Assembly (NCBI GenBank): GCA_017439425.1
Contig: JAFSJE010000048.1
Location: 95,391-159,390, forward strand
Direction: 5' to 3'
Source of the DNA: Oscillospiraceae bacterium
GTDB lineage: Bacteria > Bacillota > Clostridia > Oscillospirales > Oscillospiraceae
Length of the DNA stretch: 64,000 nucleotides
In this document: one piece after another, positions 29,049 through 37,465 of the stretch
Layout: the number at the start of each line of letters is the position of its first letter
How positions within the stretch are numbered: position 1 is the first letter of the stretch
Notes under the pieces: model-generated
The model's database searches: none
Told to the model about the DNA's origin: nothing
Seen by the model: the letters and a program-made list of their open reading frames with translations, nothing else
Translations under genes and position numbers: made by a program

Positions 29049-30167
29049 ATGGCAACCGTTAAGCTTACAAACGTAAAAAAGGTGTACGACAATAACGTCG
29101 TCGCCGTTCACGATTTTAATCTTGATATAAAGGATAAGGAATTTGTAGTTTTCGTCGGCCCCTCAGGCTGCGGAAAATCCACAACGCTCCGCATGATCGC
29201 GGGACTTGAGGAGATCTCCGGCGGCACCGTTGAGATCGACGGCGAGGTCGTCAACGATCTTCAGCCGAAGGACAGAAACATAGCGATGGTCTTCCAGAAC
29301 TACGCTCTTTATCCGCACATGACCGTTTACGATAATATCGCGTTCTCGCTTCGGCTTCAGAAGATGCCCGAGGACGTCATCTATGAAAAGGTCACGAACG
29401 CCGCTGAGATCCTCGGCATCACCGAGTATCTTCTCAGAAAGCCGCGCGCACTCTCCGGCGGCCAGCGCCAGCGCGTCGCGATCGGCAGAGCGATGGTGCG
29501 CGACAGCAAGGTGTTCCTGATGGACGAGCCGCTCTCGAACCTTGACGCGAAACTCCGCAATCAGATGCGCGCTGAGATCATCCTGCTCCGTCAGAAGCTG
29601 AACACCACCTTTGTCTACGTTACCCACGATCAGACTGAGGCTATGACCCTCGGCGACCGCATCGTAATCATGAAGGACGGCTTCATTCAGCAGGTCGGCA
29701 CACCGCCTGAGGTCTTTGAGATGCCGAAAAACCTCTTTGTCGCGGGCTTCATAGGCGCACCGCAGATGAACATCATCAAGACCGAGCTCAAAAAGCAGGG
29801 CGGAGAGTATTCAGTCAGCCCGTTCGGAGTTAAGTTCGCCGTTGACGGCGAGAAGGGCGCCGCGCTCAAGGCTAAGGGCGCGAAGGAGGGCGAGATCTGC
29901 CTCGGCGTTCGCCCTGAGCACATAGTCCTCGCGAAGGCGGGCCAGGGCATCCCCTGCACCCTCGAGGTCAACGAAATGATGGGCTCCGAGCTTCACCTCC
30001 ACGTCTATACCGAGGACGGCACTCGCCTTATCGTCCGCGTTCCGACTGTCGGACTTGACGCGAAGGAGAGAGAGGGACTTAAGCAGGGTGCGAAGGTCTG
30101 GATAACCTTTGAGTCAAAGGTCATGCATTTCTTCGATCCCGAGACCACCGAAAATCTCTTGAACTGA
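29049..30167 (+). CDS. sugar ABC transporter ATPase, MsmK/UgpC type
   Basis: Nucleotide-binding subunit that powers CUT1 sugar import, 372 residues. Walker A GPSGCGKST (about 38-46), Q-loop FQNYALYP, signature LSGGQRQR, Walker B VFLMDEPLSNLD and the switch His in VTHDQTEAM are intact. The C-terminal OB/TOBE domain (about 240-372, GVRPEHI) fits the MalK/MsmK class. ATG 29049 follows GAGGAGGAG; an upstream in-frame ATG lies inside the permease gene and is rejected. In many Firmicutes this ATPase is kept apart and shared; here it sits in the operon. Confidence 0.93.
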   Translation: MATVKLTNVKKVYDNNVVAVHDFNLDIKDKEFVVFVGPSGCGKSTTLRMIAGLEEISGGTVEIDGEVVNDLQPKDRNIAMVFQNYALYPHMTVYDNIAFSLRLQKMPEDVIYEKVTNAAEILGITEYLLRKPRALSGGQRQRVAIGRAMVRDSKVFLMDEPLSNLDAKLRNQMRAEIILLRQKLNTTFVYVTHDQTEAMTLGDRIVIMKDGFIQQVGTPPEVFEMPKNLFVAGFIGAPQMNIIKTELKKQGGEYSVSPFGVKFAVDGEKGAALKAKGAKEGEICLGVRPEHIVLAKAGQGIPCTLEVNEMMGSELHLHVYTEDGTRLIVRVPTVGLDAKEREGLKQGAKVWITFESKVMHFFDPETTENLLN

Positions 30168-30178
30168 GAACTGAACAC

Positions 30179-30214
30179 AAAAAGCGCCTGACGCAGAGTG
30201 CGTCAGGCGCTTTT
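30179..30214. terminator. bidirectional terminator
   Basis: Perfect 15-bp stem (30180-30194 with 30200-30214), A-rich on the left and T-rich on the right, so it serves the ABC operon and the convergent lipoprotein gene. Confidence 0.9.
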
Positions 30215-30226
30215 ATATGCTATCGT

Positions 30227-30904
30227 TTATTTTGCGATGGGGGAGAATGTGTTCATCATATATCCGAAGCGAGCACCGAAGCCCTCAGCGCTCTCAATAG
30301 TGAAGTGTGCCTCGGCGACACGGCAGCCGTCGGCAGCGGGTACGACGAAAACGGTCTGCATTTTGCCGGAGTCGTCCTTTGCGTCGTAAGCGACGATGTA
30401 AACACAATCACCGGCCTTGTCGAGAGTAAGAGGCTGCTTCTCAACAGAATTAAAATCGTTGGATAGAGAAGCAGTGAACGCGTCAGCGACAGTGTCTGCG
30501 CTCTGAGCGCTTGCCGTAACGTCGAGGTAGTTCCAGGCATCCTCGGCAGTATCAAAGACGGAGATGAAGCGCTCGCGGTCGCTTTCAGTAACGCGGTTCA
30601 AGGAGTCGTACTCAAAATCAAGCTCAAAGCCCACATTCTTGCTGATTGCGTGCTCATAGCCGACCTTTTCCTCCGAGCCCTCGAGCAGAATCGTAGCTTC
30701 AAAGCGCTCTCCGTCCTTCATGCCGGTCTCAGCATCGGGATCCGTTTTCTCAACAATCTCTATGTTCTCGACAGGGGCTGTATTATCGGATGGTTTGACA
30801 TCTTCGGACGGATTTTCGGTGCTTTCGGTCTTTCCGCAGCCGGCGAGCGAGGCGATTAGCATCAGCATCACAAGTGCTATGCTGATAGGCTTTTTACTAT
30901 TCAT
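30227..30904 (-). CDS. lipoprotein of unknown function
   Basis: 225 residues. MNSKKPISIALVML followed by lipobox SLAGC shows a secreted lipoprotein; an acidic Ser/Thr/Pro spacer (about 25-60) leads to a folded domain of 160 residues with no motif I recognise. The start at 30904 is chosen because the signal peptide begins there, although only a weak GATGAAAG site precedes it. A strong promoter lies 90 bp upstream. Confidence 0.75.
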   Translation of the reverse strand: MNSKKPISIALVMLMLIASLAGCGKTESTENPSEDVKPSDNTAPVENIEIVEKTDPDAETGMKDGERFEATILLEGSEEKVGYEHAISKNVGFELDFEYDSLNRVTESDRERFISVFDTAEDAWNYLDVTASAQSADTVADAFTASLSNDFNSVEKQPLTLDKAGDCVYIVAYDAKDDSGKMQTVFVVPAADGCRVAEAHFTIESAEGFGARFGYMMNTFSPIAK

Positions 30905-30990
30905 TTTTCTTTCATCAACTTTCACAATAGAGCTAATAATCAGGGCAAACGATGGTGCCGTTACGGGAATGGTGTCCACAACGCCAAGGA

Positions 30991-31020
30991 ATTATAACAG
31001 TGTATGCTGAAGTTTGTCAA
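30991..31020 (-). promoter_or_regulatory. promoter of the lipoprotein gene
   Basis: On the minus strand, TTGACA (31015-31020), 18-bp spacer, TATAAT (30991-30996). The leader to ATG 30904 is about 80 nt. The 317 bp between 30905 and 31221 otherwise hold only the repeat at 31122-31153 and a terminator at 31188-31212. Confidence 0.8.
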
Positions 31021-31121
31021 GCGATTGCATAAGCACAATACCTGCTTTTGCGTATCGGGAGAGTATCGTTAGCATATATACACCGGCGCGCCAAAAAGGT
31101 GTAAATAAAGGATTATCCGGC

Positions 31122-31153
31122 ATGGAACGCTGATCGTATCGTGATCAGAGTAC
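31122..31153. repeat. left copy of a 32-bp imperfect repeat
   Basis: Matches 31832-31863 at 28 of 32 positions, centred on the palindrome CTGATC-n7-GATCAG. The two copies are direct repeats flanking the histidine-phosphatase gene. Confidence 0.75.
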
Positions 31154-31187
31154 TGTTATGGGAAATCACGCTGATATTGATACCAAA

Positions 31188-31212
31188 CGCACCACGGGGT
31201 CAAGGTGGTGCG
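31188..31212 (-). terminator. terminator-like hairpin after the phosphatase gene
   Basis: 8-bp perfect stem (31188-31195 with 31205-31212), 10 bp past the stop codon; the T run is short (TTTGG). Confidence 0.55.
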
Positions 31213-31221
31213 CATCTGCGT

Positions 31222-31764
31222 TTACACGGATATCATTTCCGCATATGCAGCTTTATGAGACACAAACCTGTTCGTGTAAGGGATCCCGTCTTCTATGCAG
31301 AGAACAACATCAATTACTCCGCCATGAGTTACTAAAAGAACGTCTCCGTTCAAGGAATCGGCTTTGTTTTTGAAGACCTCCCAAGCTTTTCTAATTCGAT
31401 CATAGAACTGCTTTGGGCTTTCGCCATTCGGATATCGTTGATCCCACTCCAGAGAACTATAATACAATCCCGGGTATTCGGATTGAAATCTTTCTTTTGA
31501 TATGCCTGCCAAATCACCATTATTCGTCTCTCTGAATTCCCGGAGAATTGCAACACCAATTCCAAGCTTCTCGGCTATGATATCCGCGGTTTCTTTCGCA
31601 CGAGGCAAATCACTGGAAAAAATATGCCGAATATGATAATTGCCACGCACAATTCTCTCGGCTGCAAGTTTTACCTGTTCGATTCCAGCTAACGAAAGCC
31701 CGGCATCGCTCCAGCCGCCCAAACGGGTATTATCATCTTCTCCGTGTCGAATAAGAAAAATCAT
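31222..31764 (-). CDS. histidine phosphatase family protein
   Basis: 180 residues of the phosphoglycerate-mutase-like superfamily. The catalytic RHG is at residues 6-8 (FLIRHGEDD), the phosphate-pocket Arg in SSDLPRAKETAD, and the second His in LLVTHGGVID. Start ATG behind GTGAGGGC; a TATAAT (31797-31802, minus) lies upstream. Codon use is visibly more AT-rich (ATA, AGA, AAT) than in the flanking operons, which hints at recent transfer. Substrate cannot be predicted. Confidence 0.85.
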   Translation of the reverse strand: MIFLIRHGEDDNTRLGGWSDAGLSLAGIEQVKLAAERIVRGNYHIRHIFSSDLPRAKETADIIAEKLGIGVAILREFRETNNGDLAGISKERFQSEYPGLYYSSLEWDQRYPNGESPKQFYDRIRKAWEVFKNKADSLNGDVLLVTHGGVIDVVLCIEDGIPYTNRFVSHKAAYAEMISV

Positions 31765-31831
31765 TTTGCCCTCACAAATCCTAATCTGTTGGTATGATTA
31801 TAACAGGCAACATACAATATTGGAAGATAAA

Positions 31832-31865
31832 ATGGGACCCTGATCGTATCATGATCAGAGTCCCT
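31832..31865 (-). terminator. probable ancestral terminator of tRNA-Pro, second copy of the 32-bp repeat
   Basis: Stem GGGAC-CTGATC with GATCAG-GTCCC (31834-31845 with 31853-31864) followed on the minus strand by ATTTTATC. It lies 8 bp beyond the displaced tRNA-Pro 3' fragment, where the terminator of the original tRNA gene would have been before the island arrived. Confidence 0.6.
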
Positions 31866-31871
31866 TTCTGT

Positions 31872-31917
31872 TCCGAGTGACAGGATTCGAACCTGCGGCA
31901 TCGTGCTCCCAAAGCAC
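31872..31917 (-). repeat. attL: displaced 3' part of tRNA-Pro, left attachment site
   Basis: 46 bp identical, in the same orientation, to 42136-42181 of the intact tRNA-Pro gene: acceptor 3' strand, T arm, variable region and the 3' half of the anticodon arm. The D arm and the 5' acceptor strand are missing. The CCA is not encoded here (ACA instead of CCA after the discriminator). This is the classic scar of an element integrated into a tRNA 3' end. Confidence 0.88.
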
Positions 31918-32185
31918 TAAGATAACTTTTTTCTAACAATTTATAGTTATTTTAAGCCGTTTATATTCTAAAGGCAATAATTTCCGGTACTTTTTGAAAG
32001 ACTGATTTCCGTATGCTCCGATAACGTTTGTGGCTGAAAATGTGGTCAAAAGACTAAGTAAGTCTGTATAAAAGGTGCAGGAGCTTGCAAAAACTTCTGC
32101 GCATAAATCAAAGAGAAGACCTTTTGCTAAGAATAATTATTACCGCATGAAAAATGTGACCCGGCTGATTATTTGGGGAAATTGA
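31918..32185 (+). other. AT-rich island left end, degenerate reading frame
   Basis: Noncoding stretch inside the island next to the left attachment site. Frame 32039-32185 (NVVKRLSKSV, stop, KVQELAKTSAHKSKRRPF and so on to TGA at 32183) reads like decayed coding sequence with an internal stop. I cannot name it; a remnant of an excision or mobility gene is possible. Confidence 0.35.
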
Positions 32186-32214
32186 TTGCTAAATCTTCTC
32201 TTTCTTAGTATAAT
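32186..32214 (+). promoter_or_regulatory. promoter of the two-component operon
   Basis: TTGCTA (32186-32191), 17-bp spacer, perfect TATAAT (32209-32214). Confidence 0.75.
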
Positions 32215-32240
32215 GGTGCTATCTGACGGGGGTGAGAAAA

Positions 32241-32948
32241 TTGGTACGCATAGCGATAGTTGAGGACGAGGAGAGCGCTGTAAATACGCTCGAAAATTAT
32301 CTTGCCCGCTTTATGATGGAAGCAGGGGAGAGCTATACCGTAAAGCACTACGCAGACCCCGTGGCTTTTCTCGATAAATATGAGGGCTTCGACCTCGTCT
32401 TTATGGATATTGAAATGCCGCACATGGACGGTATGGAGGGAGCAAGACGCCTCAGAGAAATCGACAGCGAGGCGAAGCTTATATTTGTCACCAATATGGC
32501 GCAGTATGCCGCAAAGGGCTACGAGGTAGAGGCGCTCGACTTCATTGTAAAGCCCGTTGCATATTCAGATTTCAGCTTCAAGATGAAGCGCGCGATGAAC
32601 GCTCTGAGACAGAGCCGCAGCCGGGAGCTTATAATTAATCAGCCCTTCGGAATGGTGCGTATGGGCTCTGATGGACTTATGTACGTCGAGGTGCGGGGAC
32701 ACAAGCTCACTTATCACTTTGTGGATAAAAATATCGAGGCGAGGGGCACAATGGAGGAGGCTCAGCGCCAGCTTGAGGAGCTTAATTTCCTCAGACCCCA
32801 CAACTGCTATCTTGTAAACCCCAAATATATTGACCGGGTACAGGGATACAGCCTTTTTATCGGAAGCGAGGAGCTTATGATAAGCCATCCGCGCCGCAAG
32901 CAATTCCTTTCGGAGCTAGGCGAGTGGTACTCGAGGGGAGGCGCATGA
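32241..32948 (+). CDS. LytTR-family response regulator
   Basis: 235 residues. Receiver domain about 1-120 with acidic pair EDEE, phospho-acceptor Asp in LVFMDIEMP and Lys in VKPV; LytTR DNA-binding domain about 135-230 (ETypical features: MYVEVRGHKLTYH, FLRPHNCYLVNPKYI). TTG 32241 is taken as start because GGGGGTGAG ends 6 bp before it; GTG 32232 lies inside that ribosome site. First gene inside the tRNA-Pro island, co-transcribed with the sensor kinase that starts 1 bp after its stop. Confidence 0.9.
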   Translation: MVRIAIVEDEESAVNTLENYLARFMMEAGESYTVKHYADPVAFLDKYEGFDLVFMDIEMPHMDGMEGARRLREIDSEAKLIFVTNMAQYAAKGYEVEALDFIVKPVAYSDFSFKMKRAMNALRQSRSRELIINQPFGMVRMGSDGLMYVEVRGHKLTYHFVDKNIEARGTMEEAQRQLEELNFLRPHNCYLVNPKYIDRVQGYSLFIGSEELMISHPRRKQFLSELGEWYSRGGA

Positions 32949-32949
32949 G

Positions 32950-34275
32950 ATGCTGAGCATATACAATATTCTCGGTGCGGTTTTATCTCTTTCGCCATTT
33001 CCGATGAAGCTGCTTATCGGTGAGATGTGCTTTGCAGGGTTTTTTAAGCGGCGGGAACGCTTTGTTCTGAGACTTATAATTTCCACAATTATTCAGGTTG
33101 CTATCAGTATTTTTCTTTATCTTCTCGTTCGAGGTAAGGGTTGGTTTGCGGAGAATACGCTCTATTATTTTTTGCAGTTTGCCGTCAGCGTTGCCTTTAT
33201 GAAGCTGCTTTTTGACGAAAAGCTATCTGAGCTTTTGCCATGCGCAGTTTCGGGATATATGATGGAGCATATATCGGCGCAGATATTCGAGATTTTTTTC
33301 GGTTATCTCAAAATAGGGCTTGAAAATGGCGATTCATCGCAGTTTTTAACCTTTATAGGCGTGCAAATCATCGTTTTTTTAGCCGCTTCCGGCATATTAT
33401 GGCTCGCTTTTGCAAAGAATGCAAAGGACATATCAGGCTCTTCGGAGCTTAAGCGCAGCCTGCTCTTTTTGTCTGTAATTACACTATGCGTTGTACTTCT
33501 TCTCTCCAGCGTTCGGGACCGCTATGCCGGCGAGAGTCAAGCGCTGATGGTCATAACAAGGCTTCTCAGCATTTTTTCATGCCTTACGCTTCTCTATATC
33601 CGCTATGTTATTCTTGAAAAGAGCCACATTGAAGCCGAACGAGCCGAGCTCGAGCGAATAGTGAGCCTTGAGCGCAAGCAGTTTGAGCAGAGCCGTGAGA
33701 ATATCGAGCTTATCAACATAAAGTGCCACGATATGCGCCATAAAATAGAGGCGTGGGAAAAGCGCGGACTTGACGTTGATAAAGACGAGATAGCCGAGAT
33801 GAAAAATCTCATCGGCATCTATGACAGCCGCATAAAGACAGGGAACGACACTCTCGACATCATACTCACAGAGCGCAGCCTTTACTGCGAAAAGGAGGGC
33901 ATACGCCTCAGCTGCATAGCGGACGGCGAAAAGCTCGGCTTTATGACCACCGGCGATATCTGTTCGCTCTTTGGAAACGCCGTTGAAAACGCTATCGAAG
34001 CGGTGTCGAAGTTAGATAATCCGGAGGACAGGATAATCAGCTTATCTGTGCGTGAAAAGAGCGGTATGCTCGTTATAACCGTGGATAACTACTATTCCGG
34101 TACGCTGAGAGTCGAAAACGGGCTTCCGAAAAGTACTAAGGGCGACGACGACAACCACGGCTTCGGCATGAAGTCGATACGACTTGTCGCCGAAAAATAC
34201 GGCGGAGAGGTTAGCGTTACGGTGGACGATATGTTCCACCTAAGCGTAATAATACCGCTGCCGACAAAAATTTAG
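32950..34275 (+). CDS. GHKL sensor histidine kinase
   Basis: 441 residues. Five or six membrane segments fill about 1-230 with almost no extracellular loop, like AgrC/NatK-type sensors that detect ligands in the membrane. A coiled linker (231-260, AELERIVSLERKQFEQ) leads to the H-box IKCHDMRHKI with the phospho-acceptor His, then a GHKL ATPase (N-box FGNAVENAIEA, G-box HGFGMKSI). Ribosome site GGGAGG lies in the end of the regulator gene. Partner of the LytTR regulator; likely controls the GH3 genes that follow. Confidence 0.88.
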   Translation: MLSIYNILGAVLSLSPFPMKLLIGEMCFAGFFKRRERFVLRLIISTIIQVAISIFLYLLVRGKGWFAENTLYYFLQFAVSVAFMKLLFDEKLSELLPCAVSGYMMEHISAQIFEIFFGYLKIGLENGDSSQFLTFIGVQIIVFLAASGILWLAFAKNAKDISGSSELKRSLLFLSVITLCVVLLLSSVRDRYAGESQALMVITRLLSIFSCLTLLYIRYVILEKSHIEAERAELERIVSLERKQFEQSRENIELINIKCHDMRHKIEAWEKRGLDVDKDEIAEMKNLIGIYDSRIKTGNDTLDIILTERSLYCEKEGIRLSCIADGEKLGFMTTGDICSLFGNAVENAIEAVSKLDNPEDRIISLSVREKSGMLVITVDNYYSGTLRVENGLPKSTKGDDDNHGFGMKSIRLVAEKYGGEVSVTVDDMFHLSVIIPLPTKI

Positions 34276-34293
34276 GACAAAAATCGCAAGTTC

Positions 34294-34330
34294 AGGACAC
34301 ACTCCTTGCTTTGGAGCGTGTCCTTTTTTA
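34294..34330 (+). terminator. terminator after the two-component operon
   Basis: 12-bp stem with one mismatch (34294-34305 with 34313-34324) and a run of six T. Confidence 0.82.
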
Positions 34331-34366
34331 TTATGGTGGCGGATAAAAATTTAAGGAGGCACCAAA

Positions 34367-37300
34367 ATGGAAAAGAAAAAGCTAAAAATGGCAAACAGCA
34401 CTCTTCGCAAGCTTCTCATTCCCCTTATGGTAATCGGACTTGTGATAGTTCTCTTGCTGAACACAGTCGCATCGACTATGGGCGCAACGCTCGACACTTA
34501 TCTCGGCGCCGGCGCAAAAAGCATAGCCGGCGGCAACGGTGCGGACGCAAATTACTATGCGACCGCATTTAAGTCCAATGACGAGTCCACTGAGGCGGCT
34601 TACGCCGTCGCCAAGCGTGTCGCTGAGGAGGGCAGCGTCCTTCTCAAAAATAACGGCGTGCTCCCTCTCACTAAGGGAAGCACTGTCGTTCCCTTCGGCT
34701 ATGCGTATCTGAGTCCGATTTACGGTCAGCTCACCTCCGGCGGCAGCGCCAAGTGGGTAATTGACCCCGTAACTCCTGAGATGGGTCTTTCCGCATTCAC
34801 AATCAACAACGCTGCCGCAGACCTTATGAATGCCGCAGAGGTGGAAATCCTCACGGAAGCACCCGGCACAGCAGAAGCCGGAGCCGCAGGCAGTATGCTG
34901 GGCGGCGACTGCAAAATCTATGAGTACAACTCCGCTATCTATGACGGCATGACCGCCATATCCGGCTCCACCGGAATCGTGTTTATCACCCGTTCCGGTC
35001 AGGAGGGTCAGGATCAGAAGTACGACGCCTATTCCGACGGAACACCTCACTATCTCGCCCTCAGCGAGAATGAGAAGGGCGCGATCCGCGCCGCAAAGCG
35101 AGTCTGCGATAACGTAGTTCTCGTCCTCGTCGCCTCCGCTCCGATGGAGCTGGGAGATGTCGTTGACGGCGAGCTTGAGTGCGACGCTATCCTCTGGATC
35201 GGTCACCCCGGCGAGCGAGGCTTCGCAACTCTCTCCGACCTTCTCGACGGCGATGTGAATCCCTCCGGCCGAACTGTTGACACATGGAGCCGCGATTTCA
35301 CCCTCGACCCCAGCTATCAGAATCTCGGTTACTTTGAGTACTCCAACCTCACCGTCACCTCCGGCGCTTATGCTTATGCCGGCGCACCCTATAACCGCCG
35401 CTTCACAGAGTACCAGGAGGGCGTTTACATGGGCTACCGCTACTATGAGACCGCCGACCTCGTTGACCCGGATTTTGACTATGACACCGCAGTTATCTTC
35501 CCCTTCGGGTTTGGCCTGAGCTACACAGAGTTTACTCAGGAGCTTCTCTCAGTTGAGGATGACGGATATAATTTCACCGCCAAGGTAAAGGTCACAAATA
35601 CCGGAGCGGCTTCCGGCAAGGAGGTCGTGGAGCTTTACTTCAGCGCTCCCTACACAGACTTTGACGCACAGAACAAAATTGAAAAGCCGGCAGTTCAGCT
35701 CGTCGCCTTTGACAAGACCTCGCTTCTTGCACCCGGAGAGAGCGAGGAGGTCGAGCTTCACTTCACCACCGACGACCTCACAAGCTATTCCTACACGCAT
35801 CAGAACCCCGATGGAACTCTCGGCGGATACCTTCTCGAGGCAGGCGACTATATAATCAGCCTCCGCAAAAACAGCCATGAGGTCATTGCCGAGAACACAT
35901 ATACTGTGAGCGAAACAGTCTGGTATGACGCATCCAACCCGCGCCAGACCGAGAAGGACGCGCAGACCCGTCTTAACGCCGACGGAACGCTCTCCGGCGA
36001 GCGTGCAAACCCCAACGCCTCCGACTGGACGGCGGCAACTAACCGCTTCCAGACGTCTTCGGACTATATGAACACCGACTCCGTCATCCTCTCCCGTTCC
36101 GACTGGAAGGGAACTCAGCCGAAGATGCCGGAAAATCGCACCAAGACGATTTCTCAGCAGTTTGCCGATAAGCTCGGCATCGAAACAAGCTTTGACGTTG
36201 CTACCGACCCTGAGTTCGGCAACGTACCCGGCTCCAAGGTCTACGCCGCCGAGATGCCGACTTCAAATGCAAAGAACGGACTTACCGTTTCCATGATGCG
36301 CGGATTCGACTACTACGATCCCAAGTGGAACGAGCTTCTCGACCAGATCGATTGGAACGCAGATAAGGACGGACTTATAACAAGCTTTGCCGGCGCGGCA
36401 TACACCACCGGCGCGGTGAAATCCATCGGACTGCCGGCAACCGTCGATCAGGACGGCGCCAACGGACTTAAGGTCAACGGCTCCGGCGACGGCGGCTACG
36501 ATATGACAAAGTCCTCCTCCTTCGGCTTTGCGCCGCTTATGGCTTCCACTTGGAATACCGACCTTATCTACGAGGTCGGCGCCGCATTCGGTCAGGAGAG
36601 TCTTATGAATGGCATCAACGGCTGGTACTGCCCGGCTATCAACCTTCACCGCAGCTTCTTTAACGGCAGAGTGTTTGAGTATTACTCCGAGGATCCCGTG
36701 CTCTCCGGCAAGCTCGCAGCCTCCGTTATCTCCGGAGCGGGCGATCAGGATATGTTCTGCTATGTCAAGCACTTTGCACTCAACGACACCGAGACCGGAC
36801 GTGACGCTCTCACAAACTTCTGGGCCGATGAGCAGACAATGCGTGAAGTGTATCTCAAGGCATTTGAAATTGCCTTCAAGGAGGCAAAATGCACTCTCCG
36901 CTACTACGATGAGAGCGGCAATATGACAAGTAAGGTCATGCGTGCCGCAACCGCTGTCATGCCTGCACAGAACTGCGTCGGCACAGTAGTCGGTCACGCG
37001 AACTACGAGCTTCTTCAGAACGTCCTGCGTGGTGAGTGGGGCTTCGAGGGCGTAGTTGTCTCCGACTATTGGGTATGGGACGGCAACAACCTCCGTGACC
37101 TCTGCCTGCGCACCGGCTGCGATACGTATCTCTGCATGGCTATGCCCATGATGTGGACTGTCGGCGACTACGACAGCGCCACCGCAAGAAGCGTTATGAG
37201 AAACGCCATTCACAACCTTGCCTATACCGTCGCCAACTCCAACGCAATGCAGGGCTACGCACCCGGCGCATATCAGAAAACGGCGATGAGCCCGTGGAGG

Positions 37301-37450
37301 GTCGCAGTACTCGCCGTTACTATCGTTATAGCCGCTCTTATCGCACTCGAAATCGTCTGGCTTGTACTTCGCCAGCGTGACGATAACGCACACCCCGAAA
37401 ACTACAAGCACAAGGTAAAAAAGAATAAGAAGGCTAAGGAAAACGCTTGA
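34367..37450 (+). CDS. GH3 beta-glycosidase anchored by both termini, permuted domain order
   Basis: 1027 residues. Membrane segment at about 15-37; then the GH3 alpha/beta sandwich domain (about 80-360, EEGSVLLKNNGVLPL, GFATLSDLLDGDVNPSGR), a fibronectin-III-like domain (about 385-480, VKVTNTGAASGKEVVELYF), and only then the GH3 barrel (about 670-930) with the substrate-binding KHFALND and the nucleophile Asp900 in VVVSDYW. This sandwich-FnIII-barrel order is the reverse of most GH3 enzymes but known from some rumen Firmicutes. A second membrane segment at about 975-997 is followed by a Lys-rich tail. The catalytic body would sit outside, held at both ends. RBS AAGGAGG. Substrate unknown. 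Confidence 0.9.
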   Translation: MEKKKLKMANSTLRKLLIPLMVIGLVIVLLLNTVASTMGATLDTYLGAGAKSIAGGNGADANYYATAFKSNDESTEAAYAVAKRVAEEGSVLLKNNGVLPLTKGSTVVPFGYAYLSPIYGQLTSGGSAKWVIDPVTPEMGLSAFTINNAAADLMNAAEVEILTEAPGTAEAGAAGSMLGGDCKIYEYNSAIYDGMTAISGSTGIVFITRSGQEGQDQKYDAYSDGTPHYLALSENEKGAIRAAKRVCDNVVLVLVASAPMELGDVVDGELECDAILWIGHPGERGFATLSDLLDGDVNPSGRTVDTWSRDFTLDPSYQNLGYFEYSNLTVTSGAYAYAGAPYNRRFTEYQEGVYMGYRYYETADLVDPDFDYDTAVIFPFGFGLSYTEFTQELLSVEDDGYNFTAKVKVTNTGAASGKEVVELYFSAPYTDFDAQNKIEKPAVQLVAFDKTSLLAPGESEEVELHFTTDDLTSYSYTHQNPDGTLGGYLLEAGDYIISLRKNSHEVIAENTYTVSETVWYDASNPRQTEKDAQTRLNADGTLSGERANPNASDWTAATNRFQTSSDYMNTDSVILSRSDWKGTQPKMPENRTKTISQQFADKLGIETSFDVATDPEFGNVPGSKVYAAEMPTSNAKNGLTVSMMRGFDYYDPKWNELLDQIDWNADKDGLITSFAGAAYTTGAVKSIGLPATVDQDGANGLKVNGSGDGGYDMTKSSSFGFAPLMASTWNTDLIYEVGAAFGQESLMNGINGWYCPAINLHRSFFNGRVFEYYSEDPVLSGKLAASVISGAGDQDMFCYVKHFALNDTETGRDALTNFWADEQTMREVYLKAFEIAFKEAKCTLRYYDESGNMTSKVMRAATAVMPAQNCVGTVVGHANYELLQNVLRGEWGFEGVVVSDYWVWDGNNLRDLCLRTGCDTYLCMAMPMMWTVGDYDSATARSVMRNAIHNLAYTVANSNAMQGYAPGAYQKTAMSPWRVAVLAVTIVIAALIALEIVWLVLRQRDDNAHPENYKHKVKKNKKAKENA

Positions 37451-37465
37451 TTTGGAGGTATAGAG

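Noticed and set aside
22702..30167. Firm assignment of the ABC transporter to galactan (GanSPQ)
   Set aside because: GH53 lies upstream, but the operon has its own promoter, a starch-type module on the receptor and an amylase nearby; the substrate stays open.
30905..31221. Small RNA or riboswitch in the gap left of the phosphatase
   Set aside because: Only a promoter, one palindromic repeat and a terminator-like hairpin are visible; no known RNA fold recognised.
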